Part shown: positions 6,742 to 13,330 of the stretch, piece after piece
Layout: the number at the start of each line of letters is the position of its first letter
Position numbering within the stretch: the stretch's first letter is position 1
Origin: Lentisphaeria bacterium
Lineage (GTDB): Bacteria > Verrucomicrobiota > Lentisphaeria > Oligosphaerales > JAFGRS01
Direction: 5' to 3'
Assembly: GCA_016935045.1 (NCBI GenBank)
Contig: JAFGRS010000652.1
Location: 1-14,893 of the forward strand
DNA: 14,893 nucleotides
Translations under genes and position numbers: made by a program
The notes under the pieces: generated by a model
Seen by the model: only the letters and a program-made list of their open reading frames with translations
Told to the model about the DNA's origin: nothing
Database searches by the model: none

Positions 6742-7793
6742 AGCTGTGGATCAGGATTGCGGTGATCGCCGCGCACCTGGCGGTGATCGGGGTGATACTC
6801 GGAACATGCCGGCCCGAGGGCTGTCGGCGGGGACGGGGCGCGGCGGCTGGTGCGCCGGAGGTCGGCGGGGCAGGGGACGGGAAAACGGGCCCGGAGCAAT
6901 CCCTTCCGGACACTCCAGGAGAAGGGGGAGTCGCGCGGGCCCCGACCGATGCAACGGCTGGGAAGGTGTCCTATTCCGAGTCCTTCTTTCAGCGTGGGAC
7001 AAGGCGTTTGCCGGCGGACCTGGAGGCCGCCACGGCCGCCTGCCGAACCGGTGTTCTGGTGGACTGGACGGCCCGCTCCGTCCTCTGGGGCAAGGGCGAG
7101 AACAAGCCGGTCCCGGTCGCTTCCCTGACCAAGATGATGACGGTGCTGCTGCTGATGGAGGATGTGGCGAGCCGGTCGGACCTCGATCTGGACACCAGGA
7201 TTGCGGTGACGAAAGAGGCTGCCGCCATCGGCGGGCGCCAGGTGTGGCTGGACCCCCGGGAGACCTTCTCGGTCGAGGACCTGCTCCGCTGCGTGCTCAT
7301 CCACAGCGGGAACGACGCCGCCTACCTCGTGGCGCAGACCCTCGAGGGCTCGGAGGCAGCGTTTGTCGAGCGCATGAACCGCAGGGCCCGGGAACTGGGA
7401 CTCACAACCGCGAAGTTCCTCAATTCCCACGGCCTCCCCGATGAGGCCACCCGGCAGGAAAACGTCGCCAGCGCCATCGAACTCGCCTTCCTGGCGGGAC
7501 AGCTTCTCGACTACCCCGCCGTGGTGGAACGCAGCGGCACCCGACTCAGCTTCCTCGAACCGCGCATCGACGGCAAGAAGACGCAGTTGCTCAATACCAA
7601 CAAACTGGTCGGGCGCGTCGCCGGCGTCAACGGCATGAAAACCGGCTACACGAACAACTCGGGCTACTGCCTGACCGCTACCTGCGAACGCAACCGCCGC
7701 CAGGCCGTCGTCGTCGTGACCGGCTGCGACCGCGGTACGGCGCGGGACGACCTGGCCGCCAAACTGCTCGAATGGCTCTACGCAACTCCCTGA
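6738..7793 (+). CDS. D-alanyl-D-alanine carboxypeptidase-like penicillin-binding protein (peptidase S11)
   Basis: This is a low-molecular-mass penicillin-binding protein that would trim the terminal D-Ala from peptidoglycan stem peptides outside the membrane. The three active-site motifs are intact: SLTK (129-132), SGN (190-192) and KTG (301-303). Residues 1-22 form a hydrophobic export or anchor segment; Cys24 follows LGT, but Thr at -1 is poor for a lipobox. Residues about 25-90 are a low-complexity Gly/Ala linker. The 351-residue chain ends soon after the catalytic domain, so the C-terminal beta domain and amphipathic anchor of PBP5 are missing. The ATG at 6738 overlaps the previous stop as ATGA, indicating coupling to the nucleotidyltransferase. 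Whether it is a carboxypeptidase or endopeptidase cannot be read from the sequence. Confidence 0.92.
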   Translation: MKLWIRIAVIAAHLAVIGVILGTCRPEGCRRGRGAAAGAPEVGGAGDGKTGPEQSLPDTPGEGGVARAPTDATAGKVSYSESFFQRGTRRLPADLEAATAACRTGVLVDWTARSVLWGKGENKPVPVASLTKMMTVLLLMEDVASRSDLDLDTRIAVTKEAAAIGGRQVWLDPRETFSVEDLLRCVLIHSGNDAAYLVAQTLEGSEAAFVERMNRRARELGLTTAKFLNSHGLPDEATRQENVASAIELAFLAGQLLDYPAVVERSGTRLSFLEPRIDGKKTQLLNTNKLVGRVAGVNGMKTGYTNNSGYCLTATCERNRRQAVVVVTGCDRGTARDDLAAKLLEWLYATP

Positions 7794-7801
7794 ATCCGCC
7801 C

Positions 7802-7846
7802 CGAGCCGAGTGGCGCAAATCCCCAATGAGAGTCGCGCTCGGCTCG
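7802..7846. repeat. Palindromic dispersed repeat, copy 1, in a convergent intergenic gap
   Basis: Perfect 9-bp arms CGAGCCGAG (7802-7810) and CTCGGCTCG (7838-7846) enclose a 27-nt core. Adjacent GCGC blocks in the core (7813-7816 and 7834-7837) extend the stem across a 2-nt bulge. The reverse complement of 14822-14864 is the same sequence apart from about three small changes, so this is a repeat family. It starts 8 nt after the carboxypeptidase stop and lies between convergent genes, where it may also act as a transcription barrier. No T-run follows it. Confidence 0.85.
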
Positions 7847-7918
7847 CGCTCCAGGTCAACCAGCTCCTCTGGCACGCAAGCTGGAATGAGGCTGCCATCG
7901 AGCCCCCGTTCCGAGACG

Positions 7919-9088
7919 TCACCCGATCGCTTCGGCCGCCCCGTTGCCGTCGCCTCCCTCGAGGGCGTCGAATGCCTTCAGGATGGTGGGCACGTCGAGG
8001 TCGTTGGGACAGGCCTCGCGGCAGGCGCCGCAGGCGTTGCAGCGTTCGCGGCGCTTCTCGGCCGGGACCGCCGCGAGTTGACGCCGGACGGACTCCTCGA
8101 GCCCGAAGGCGCGCCAATTGCGGTACAGACCCATGTAGCGCGGGATGTCCACGCCTTGGGGGCAGGGCATGCAGTACCTGCACCCCGTGCAGAACCGGTC
8201 GCCCAATTCCGCCCGCAGGCGGTCCAAGCCCTCGCAGAGGGCGCCGAAATCCGCCTCGCGTTCGGGATCGAACTCCTTGACCGTACGCGCGTTCTGTTCC
8301 AGTTGCTCGGGGGCGTTCATGCCCGAGCAGGCCGTGCTGACGTGGGGGTTCGCGAGCACGAAGCGCAGCGCCATCTCGGTGGTCGGCAGATCCATGTGCA
8401 GCGCCTCCCGGAGTCGGCTCGACTCGCAGGCCAGCACCCCTCCCGCCACCGGACACATGGCCACCACCCCGACGCCCAGTTCGCCGGCCCGGGCAATGGT
8501 CGGTTCGTAGCTGCGGTTGATCAGGTTGTAGGGAACGGTGATGCTGTCGAACAGCCCCGTCTCGATGCAGGCGACGAAGTGCTCGGGTGTGTCGTGCCCC
8601 GTGAAACCGATGTGCTGCACCAGCCCCTCGTCCCTGGCTTGCCGCAACGCGTCCAGTACCCCGCCGCGCTTCAGCAGGTGGGGCATCTTGGCCCAGGAGA
8701 ACCAGCCCACCTGGAAGAACTTGAAGTGGCTGAGCCCCAGGATGTCGAGTTGCCGTTCGATTTCCCGGCGGAACAGATAGGCGGTTTGGTTGGCGTCGAT
8801 GCCCTCCTTGCCCGAGACGATCACCCCGGCGGTCCTCCCCGCCAGCCCCGGAGCGGTGCGCTGCTGGCACTGCCCCCGGCAGTACCGCCGCGTGGTCTCG
8901 AAGTAGTTGATGCCCAGATCCACGGCCCTCGATATCAGGGCCGTGTTCCGTTCCTGGTCCTCCCCCAGACGCATGCAACCGAAGGAGAGGGCCGAGACGG
9001 AAAGGCCCGTCCTCCCCAACGGACGGTAGCGCATGGTCTCGTCGTTGCGCAGCAACGGCTCGGAATGGGCTCTCGGGACAACGGACAT
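7919..9088 (-). CDS. Aldo/keto reductase family protein with C-terminal [4Fe-4S] ferredoxin-like motifs
   Basis: The 389-residue product combines an aldo/keto reductase TIM barrel (about 19-285) with a ferredoxin-like tail. MRYRPLGRTGLSVSALSFG (19-37) is the typical barrel start. The tail has CTGCRYCMPCP (Cys300, 303, 306, 309) and CNACGACREACP (Cys350, 353, 356, 360), enough for two [4Fe-4S] clusters. The active site departs from the textbook tetrad: the usual Asp is Glu64, Tyr69 and Lys94 are kept, and the strand that normally carries the catalytic His reads FKFFQVGWFSW (122-132) without one. Two extra Cys (70, 74) sit beside Tyr69. The start at 9088 is chosen for GGAGCGGAGG about 8 nt upstream; a start at 9034 is possible. 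It is transcribed alone. Substrate and electron partner are unknown. Confidence 0.9.
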   Translation of the reverse strand: MSVVPRAHSEPLLRNDETMRYRPLGRTGLSVSALSFGCMRLGEDQERNTALISRAVDLGINYFETTRRYCRGQCQQRTAPGLAGRTAGVIVSGKEGIDANQTAYLFRREIERQLDILGLSHFKFFQVGWFSWAKMPHLLKRGGVLDALRQARDEGLVQHIGFTGHDTPEHFVACIETGLFDSITVPYNLINRSYEPTIARAGELGVGVVAMCPVAGGVLACESSRLREALHMDLPTTEMALRFVLANPHVSTACSGMNAPEQLEQNARTVKEFDPEREADFGALCEGLDRLRAELGDRFCTGCRYCMPCPQGVDIPRYMGLYRNWRAFGLEESVRRQLAAVPAEKRRERCNACGACREACPNDLDVPTILKAFDALEGGDGNGAAEAIG

Positions 9089-9214
9089 GACACGGACCTC
9101 CGCTCCGGACTGGAAAACGCAACGCGGCACCCGCGCCGGCCGGTGCAGACCACGACCCACGAACCGCCGCCGCGGGACTGCCAAATCAATCCATGACGCC
9201 CGCGCCGGTTGCCC

Positions 9215-9232
9215 CGGCATCCCCGGATGCCG
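9215..9232. repeat. 8-bp perfect inverted repeat upstream of the aldo/keto reductase
   Basis: CGGCATCC (9215-9222) and GGATGCCG (9225-9232) flank a 2-nt centre. The site lies about 127 nt upstream of the reductase start. The dyad shape suits a dimeric repressor operator, but no cognate regulator is encoded in the window. Confidence 0.5.
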
Positions 9233-9480
9233 CCGACGGGAACCTCGCAACGACGACCTACCATACACGGCGCGGGAAGGAAACGAAAACCATGACCTCA
9301 CCCGGAACGTGATGCCGCGGCAGCGCGCGGGGGGCCCGGCTGCCCGGTCATCTCGAAGGAAATCCCGGCGGCAGTGCAAGGCTCGCCGCGCGCGGTCGAG
9401 AACCGGTACCCGAAGCGAACCGGGGTCCTCTCGATCGCCTCCGGACACAACGAGCCGAGCACCGTCCCGAAAACGACTGT

Positions 9481-9574
9481 CAGACCGGTGGCGCCGACAG
9501 CCCGTTTTCCGGCCAGGCTGAGTACGGGCAGGTCCGGAAAACGGGCGCTGCAGTGGCGCCGGTTTTCCGGTCTG
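9481..9574. repeat. Nested inverted repeats with competing pairings
   Basis: GCCCGTTTTCCGG (9500-9512) pairs perfectly over 13 bp with CCGGAAAACGGGC (9534-9546) across a 21-nt loop. A third copy of the arm, CCGGTTTTCCGG (9559-9570), could pair instead with 9534-9545 at 11 of 12 positions. Outer arms CAGACCGG (9481-9488) and CCGGTCTG (9567-9574) are also complementary. TGGCGCCG occurs inside both flanks (9489-9496 and 9555-9562). No T-run follows, so it is not a plain terminator. Confidence 0.75.
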
Positions 9575-9596
9575 CCCTCGCCGCTCTTCGGCCTCG

Positions 9597-9644
9597 GTGT
9601 TCCGGCGTGTTCTCCGGCGCGTGTTCCGGGGCGTGTTCCGGGGG
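9597..9644. repeat. Degenerate tandem GTGTTC(C)CGG repeats
   Basis: Four successive units begin with GTGTTC at 9597, 9607, 9621 and 9633, with periods of 10, 14 and 12 nt. Each continues into CCGG, directly or after TC. The units lie between the nested inverted repeats and the proposed SGNH promoter. From memory, similar GTGTTC-type short repeats are scattered in intergenic DNA of some bacteria, but I cannot check whether this is one of them. Confidence 0.6.
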
Positions 9645-9700
9645 CCGGTTGTCGGCGCTGCCAGGCGGCGATTGCGTTCCCTGTCGTCCTTCGGGTGGGT

Positions 9701-9729
9701 CTGTGCAGCCGCCGCCCCCGGGCTATATT
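9701..9729 (+). promoter_or_regulatory. Probable sigma70-type promoter of the SGNH operon
   Basis: CTGTGC (9701-9706) and TATATT (9724-9729) are spaced by 17 nt. The -35 differs from that of the rpsP promoter only in its first base. The AT-rich -10 stands out in a GC-rich region. Transcription would start near 9736, leaving a leader of about 155 nt before the gene at 9893. Confidence 0.45.
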
Positions 9730-9892
9730 GAGGACCGATCCGGTCGGGGGTCCGAGCGGGGCCGGCGGCGAGCCCGGCGTGTCCGCCGGTGGCGCCGCCG
9801 CGGGGCCTTGCCTGGCAAACTCCCTGACCCGGAGTCCGGGACATCGACACGACATTGGCAGAAAACGACACCACCACGAAAGGGACAGGCGG

Positions 9893-10528
9893 ATGAGTGC
9901 ACTGCGGATCGGGGCCGGGCAGACCGTTCTCTTCCAGGGAGACAGCATCACCGATGCCGGACGCTCGCGGGACAATGACGCGGAGTTGGGGCGGGGGTAC
10001 GCGAACCTGACGGCGGCCTGGTTCAGCGCCCTCTTTCCCGAGCTGCAGGTGCGTTTCCTCAATCGCGGCATCAGCGGCAACCGGGTGCGGGACCTGCAAG
10101 CACGCTGGCAGGCCGACTGTGTCGACCTGCGTCCGGACTGGGTGTCCATCATGATCGGCATCAACGACACCTGGCGGCGCTATGACCGCAATGACCCGAC
10201 GTCGGCCGAGGACTACGCCGCGGGGTACCGGGATATCCTCGAACGGACACGGCAGGTGACCGGCGCCGGCCTCATCCTCCTGGAGCCCTTTGTGCTGCCC
10301 GTACCCGACGATCGCCGGGGCTGGCGCGTCGACCTGGATCCGAAGATCGCGGCCGTCCGGGAACTGGCGCGTGAGTTCGACGCCCTCTATGTTCCTCTCG
10401 ACGGGCTGTTCGCGGCGGCTTCGACCCGGCGGCAACCGGCGTTCTGGGCGGCCGACGGTGTGCACCCGACGCAGGCAGGACACGCCCTGATTGCGCGGGC
10501 CTGGCTGCGGACCGTCGGCGCGCTGTAG
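9893..10528 (+). CDS. SGNH/GDSL-family hydrolase
   Basis: The 211-residue protein is a serine esterase/lipase-type hydrolase of the SGNH fold. The four conserved blocks are present: GDSIT (16-20) with nucleophile Ser18, GISGNR (59-64) with the oxyanion Gly, GIND (89-92) with Asn91, and DGVHP (188-192) with Asp188 and His191. There is no signal peptide, so it probably acts in the cytoplasm. The length equals a bare single-domain member, and proteins of this type often deacylate carbohydrates or small esters. The ATG at 9893 has AAAGGGA (9879-9885) upstream. It is the first gene of an operon; the next gene starts 12 nt after its stop. The frame is open far upstream, but that stretch has no similarity to the family. 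Substrate unknown. Confidence 0.93.
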   Translation: MSALRIGAGQTVLFQGDSITDAGRSRDNDAELGRGYANLTAAWFSALFPELQVRFLNRGISGNRVRDLQARWQADCVDLRPDWVSIMIGINDTWRRYDRNDPTSAEDYAAGYRDILERTRQVTGAGLILLEPFVLPVPDDRRGWRVDLDPKIAAVRELAREFDALYVPLDGLFAAASTRRQPAFWAADGVHPTQAGHALIARAWLRTVGAL

Positions 10529-10540
10529 GGGGAGTGCTTC

Positions 10541-11458
10541 GTGACGGTGTTGGACCCAACCCGCTGGGACGTTCGGGCGATCGGCGAGCTTCTGGTCCGG
10601 TGCGGCACGCGGGCGCGGCGGGCGCAGGCCGGGGTGCCCTGGCAGGTCAAGGCTGACGGAACCCTCGTCACGGACATCGACCGCGGGGTGGAAGCCCTTC
10701 TCCGGCAGGCTCTCGACCGGCCCGAACAGGGATCCCGGGTGATCGGGGAGGAGACCGTCGCGGAACAGGGGGAGGGCTATCTCGATGCGGCCCTGAAGGG
10801 CATCGCCTGGATCGTGGACCCCATCGACGGGACCGCACCCTACGCCCACGGTCTCGACTCGTGGGGAGTCTCCATCGGCTTCGCACGCCATGGGGTCCTC
10901 GAACAGGGAGGGGTGATCCTGCCCGCCCGGGGCGAGATGCTCCTCGGCAGGGGAGACGGGGTGGTGTGGGCGGCCGGGGCCGGGGTCGATGCGGGGTGCG
11001 AGCCGGAAGCGGTGCCGGAACTGCGTCCCTTCGTGCCCTGTCCGGCGCCCTGGCGCGAGCACGGGATGCTGGCCCTGGGGCAGCGTTGGGCGAAGGGCCG
11101 GGTGCTGCCCTGGCCGAACCCCGTCATTGCCACGGGCAGTGCCGTCGACGTTCTGACCGGACTGATGTTCGGGCGTGTGATGGGGTACATCGGTCATATG
11201 AAGCTGTGGGACCTGGCGGGAGTCCTCCCCCTGCTGCAGCGTGCGGGAATCGAGGGGCGGCTGCTGGATGGGACCCCGATCACGGCGGCCATCGCCTCGG
11301 ATGTACTCGTCCTCGAACCGGGGCATCCCGAACGCTGGGCTCTCCGCTCGGACTGCGTGTTTGGCGCTCCGGGGGTCGTGGCGCGACTGCTGGCACGGCT
11401 GCGGGGGGAGGGCTGCCCGGGTGATGGCGCAGGACATCGAGGGGGTGGTTGCGGGTGA
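10541..11458 (+). CDS. Inositol monophosphatase family protein
   Basis: The family comprises Mg-dependent, Li-sensitive phosphatases that act on inositol phosphates, histidinol phosphate, PAP or sugar bisphosphates. The 305-residue product has KADGTLVTDID (37-47), GEE (69-71), the metal-binding DPIDGT (93-98) and MKLWDLAG (220-227). Glu70, Asp93, Asp96 and Asp224 are the expected metal ligands, so it looks catalytically complete. The start is a GTG at 10541 with GGGGAG at 6-nt spacing. It lies 12 nt after the SGNH gene, and its stop overlaps the next start by 4 nt. The last 20 or so residues are Gly-rich and not conserved. Which phosphate ester it hydrolyses cannot be decided; a HisN-type histidinol phosphatase is one possibility, but no his genes are nearby. 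Confidence 0.92.
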   Translation: MTVLDPTRWDVRAIGELLVRCGTRARRAQAGVPWQVKADGTLVTDIDRGVEALLRQALDRPEQGSRVIGEETVAEQGEGYLDAALKGIAWIVDPIDGTAPYAHGLDSWGVSIGFARHGVLEQGGVILPARGEMLLGRGDGVVWAAGAGVDAGCEPEAVPELRPFVPCPAPWREHGMLALGQRWAKGRVLPWPNPVIATGSAVDVLTGLMFGRVMGYIGHMKLWDLAGVLPLLQRAGIEGRLLDGTPITAAIASDVLVLEPGHPERWALRSDCVFGAPGVVARLLARLRGEGCPGDGAGHRGGGCG

Positions 11459-12387
11459 GCAGGTCCTCTGCAGTACCGCGGCTGTCGAGGGCAGGGCGCC
11501 TCGCCGCCGGCGTCGGGGTTGCGCTCCTGATTCTGTGCTCTGGCTGCGGCCGGCGGAGCCTGTCGGACGAGCGCAATGTGTACTATGTCCGCGGCATGAG
11601 ACTGCGCGAACAGGAACGCTTTGCGGAGGCCGCCGACGCCTTCCGGGCCTGTCTGCGCCTGAGCCCGGACTCGGCCAAGGCCCACCTCCAGCTCGCCCTG
11701 CTCTACGAAGGCCCCCTGAACGATCCCCTGCGCTGCGTCTTCCACTACCGCGAATTCCTCGAGTCGCGGCCGGACGATCCCCATGCCCCGGCCGTGCGGG
11801 AGTGGCAGGCCAGGGCGGAACGACGCCTTATCGAGGACCTCCGCAGCAGCGCCGCAGCCGTCGCCCCGGAGCCTGCCGCGAGGCCCCTTCCGGCCGCCGC
11901 GGGAACCGCCGCCGGCGAGCAGGAGGACGAGGAGGAGAGCGAGGACACCTCGCTGCTGGCCCGGATCCGGGAACTGAACACTCTCAACCAGGCGCTCCGC
12001 GACCGCCTGCGGGCACTGGCCGCGCGCACCCACCCCGGCGGCTCGGGCAGTGCAGGCACAGCCGAACCCGGTGGTACGGCACGGTCCGCCCCCGAGGGCT
12101 CCGCGCCTCCGGCGGAGCGTGAGCAGGCAGACGCCTCACCTCCCGCCGCGGCGGCGGACCCGGTTCGCAGCCACCGTGTCGTGGCCGGCGATACACTCAG
12201 CAGTCTCTCGCGCCGGTACTACGGCAGTGCCGCGCACTGGGCCGCATTGCGGGACTACAACCGGGCTGCTCTGGGTGGCAGCGAGGTACTGCGCCTGGGG
12301 ATCGTGCTGTACATTCCGCCCCTGGAAGTCCTGAACCACCGCAAGGGGGAGGGAGAGGACCATCCGACCGCCCCCGGAGAGCGGTAG
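11455..12387 (+). CDS. Exported TPR and LysM domain protein, probable envelope (lipo)protein
   Basis: The 310-residue protein begins with a signal segment (hydrophobic about residues 17-28) ending LCSGC, so Cys31 may be lipidated, although Cys at -3 is not ideal for a lipobox. Residues about 42-110 resemble tetratricopeptide repeats (RFAEAADAFRACLRLSPDS). An Ala/Pro and acidic linker follows, then a short coiled-coil-like helix (167-190), another linker, and a C-terminal LysM domain (240-290; HRVVAGDTLSSLSRRYYGS ... LYIPPL) that should bind peptidoglycan. The GTG at 11455 overlaps the previous stop as GTGA and has GAGGGGGTGG upstream; a TTG at 11449 is an alternative. The likely role is an envelope scaffold tethered to peptidoglycan. 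The domains are clear; the specific function is not. Confidence 0.88.
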   Translation: MSRSSAVPRLSRAGRLAAGVGVALLILCSGCGRRSLSDERNVYYVRGMRLREQERFAEAADAFRACLRLSPDSAKAHLQLALLYEGPLNDPLRCVFHYREFLESRPDDPHAPAVREWQARAERRLIEDLRSSAAAVAPEPAARPLPAAAGTAAGEQEDEEESEDTSLLARIRELNTLNQALRDRLRALAARTHPGGSGSAGTAEPGGTARSAPEGSAPPAEREQADASPPAAAADPVRSHRVVAGDTLSSLSRRYYGSAAHWAALRDYNRAALGGSEVLRLGIVLYIPPLEVLNHRKGEGEDHPTAPGER

Positions 12388-12400
12388 CGGAGGTGATCCC

Positions 12401-12964
12401 GTGAGCAAGGATGTCATCACCCAACGCCTGGTCACAACCCGTCGTTTTGCCCCGGGCGAGGGTCGCCCCTCCCCGCCGGGTCCCGACGCCCCGGTTGCCG
12501 GAGAGGCTTCGGCGGACGAACTCCTGCGGGAAGAGGAAGAATCGATCCGGAAGCAATCAGCGGCGTCCGCCTGGATCGAGGTCCGCCGGCGTCGGGGCGA
12601 GGTCCTCGTGGAACTCGACCGCGCCATCCGTTTCCTGGAACACCGCCGGCAGGAAACGGAACAGATGCTGCGAACGCTTTCCCACCGACGCAGCGCCGTC
12701 ACCGGCATCGACGTGGACCGCGGCGGCCCACCCGTGCTCAGCGAGTTGCGCCGCATGAAACAGGATCTGCACGATGCCCACGTCGAGTTGACCATGTTCC
12801 AGCGGATCGAACGTGGCGCCGCGTCGGCGACCGCAGGGCTGGCCGACATGACCCTGGGCGAGTTGAGCCGGTTGGGTTTCGGGCTCTTCTGGCCCCTGAT
12901 TCTCGCCCTTTTGGCGGCGGCGGCCGTGATTGCCGTTGGCGTCCAGCTGGCCTTGACGGTATAG
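12401..12964 (+). CDS. Coiled-coil protein with a C-terminal transmembrane helix
   Basis: I do not recognise the family. The 187-residue product has a Pro-rich N-terminus (about 16-36), a long charged helical region likely to form coiled coil (about 38-138, rich in Glu/Arg/Leu heptads) and one hydrophobic segment near the C-terminus (about 161-185). It is probably a tail-anchored membrane protein with the coiled coil in the cytoplasm. The GTG start at 12401 is strongly supported by GGAGGTGATC (12389-12398), a 10-nt match to the complement of the usual 16S rRNA 3' end. It starts 13 nt after the LysM gene and is the last tightly packed gene of the operon, which suggests a role with the LysM protein at the envelope. 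Confidence 0.8.
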   Translation: MSKDVITQRLVTTRRFAPGEGRPSPPGPDAPVAGEASADELLREEEESIRKQSAASAWIEVRRRRGEVLVELDRAIRFLEHRRQETEQMLRTLSHRRSAVTGIDVDRGGPPVLSELRRMKQDLHDAHVELTMFQRIERGAASATAGLADMTLGELSRLGFGLFWPLILALLAAAAVIAVGVQLALTV

Positions 12965-12965
12965 T
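12936..12965 (+). promoter_or_regulatory. Possible promoter for the small membrane protein gene
   Basis: TTGGCG (12936-12941) and TATAGT (12960-12965) are separated by 18 nt at the very end of the coiled-coil gene. A second TATAGG follows at 12971. The match is moderate and lies partly in coding sequence, so this is only suggestive. Confidence 0.22.
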
Positions 12966-13030
12966 GCCCCTATAGGACCATCGACAGGGGCCCCGGCCCG
13001 CTGTTGCTACGTATTTCGGTTCGGGCGGAC

Positions 13031-13231
13031 ATGGGACGGATGGGCAGAACAGGCAAGCACGATCGCGCCAGGCTGATGACCTACCTGGGGGCGCAGCAGT
13101 CCACGCGGTTTCCGTTCACTCGCGGGCGCGTCAGCACTCGGGCAACCGAAGCCCGTCGCCGGCTCGTGGTGGTCGTCCTCGTTCTCCTTGCCGTGGCCCT
13201 TTGGGGGCTCTGGCGGGAGTTCGCGGGATAG
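13031..13231 (+). CDS. Small basic single-pass membrane protein, family unknown
   Basis: The reading frame encodes about 66 residues. The first 43 are strongly basic (many Arg and Lys) and are followed by a hydrophobic helix (about 44-62, LVVVVLVLLAVALWGLW), then WREFAG. The basic side before the helix predicts a cytoplasmic N-terminus. The start is uncertain: ATG codons at 13031, 13040 and 13076 and a TTG at 13004 are in frame, and no strong ribosome binding site singles one out. It lies 66 nt after the coiled-coil gene on the same strand and may belong to the same transcript. I recognise no family. The clean transmembrane segment in a high-GC frame makes a real gene more likely than not. 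Confidence 0.5.
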   Translation: MGRMGRTGKHDRARLMTYLGAQQSTRFPFTRGRVSTRATEARRRLVVVVLVLLAVALWGLWREFAG

Positions 13232-13330
13232 GGACCCCGGGCCTCACCATGTGGACCGCAGGGCGCGCGCACCTGGAACGCCGCGGGAATGGGCCTTCAC
13301 CTTCCGCGCGCCGGCCTGTTCTGGCTCTCT

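Larger units (their letters stand above)
9089..9892. other. Large divergent intergenic region without a supportable gene
   Basis: The open frames across these 800 nt give Arg/Pro-rich translations typical of high-GC shadow frames, with no recognisable domain and no good ribosome binding site. What it does hold is an 8-bp inverted repeat at 9215-9232, nested inverted repeats at 9481-9574, degenerate GTGTTC repeats at 9597-9644 and a promoter-like pair at 9701-9729. It separates the minus-strand reductase from the plus-strand SGNH operon, so it should carry the promoters of both. Confidence 0.6.

Noticed and set aside
9500..9546. Rho-independent terminator
   Set aside because: The stem is strong, but the loop is 21 nt, no T-run follows on either strand, and neither flanking gene ends here.
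9298..10170. Minus-strand frame of 290 codons across the intergenic region
   Set aside because: It crosses into the antisense of the SGNH gene, has no recognisable domain and is built from repeat DNA in part.
9089..11437. Upstream extension of the aldo/keto reductase frame
   Set aside because: The frame stays open only because of GC bias and runs antisense to the SGNH and IMPase genes. The family N-terminus and a good ribosome binding site fix the start at 9088.
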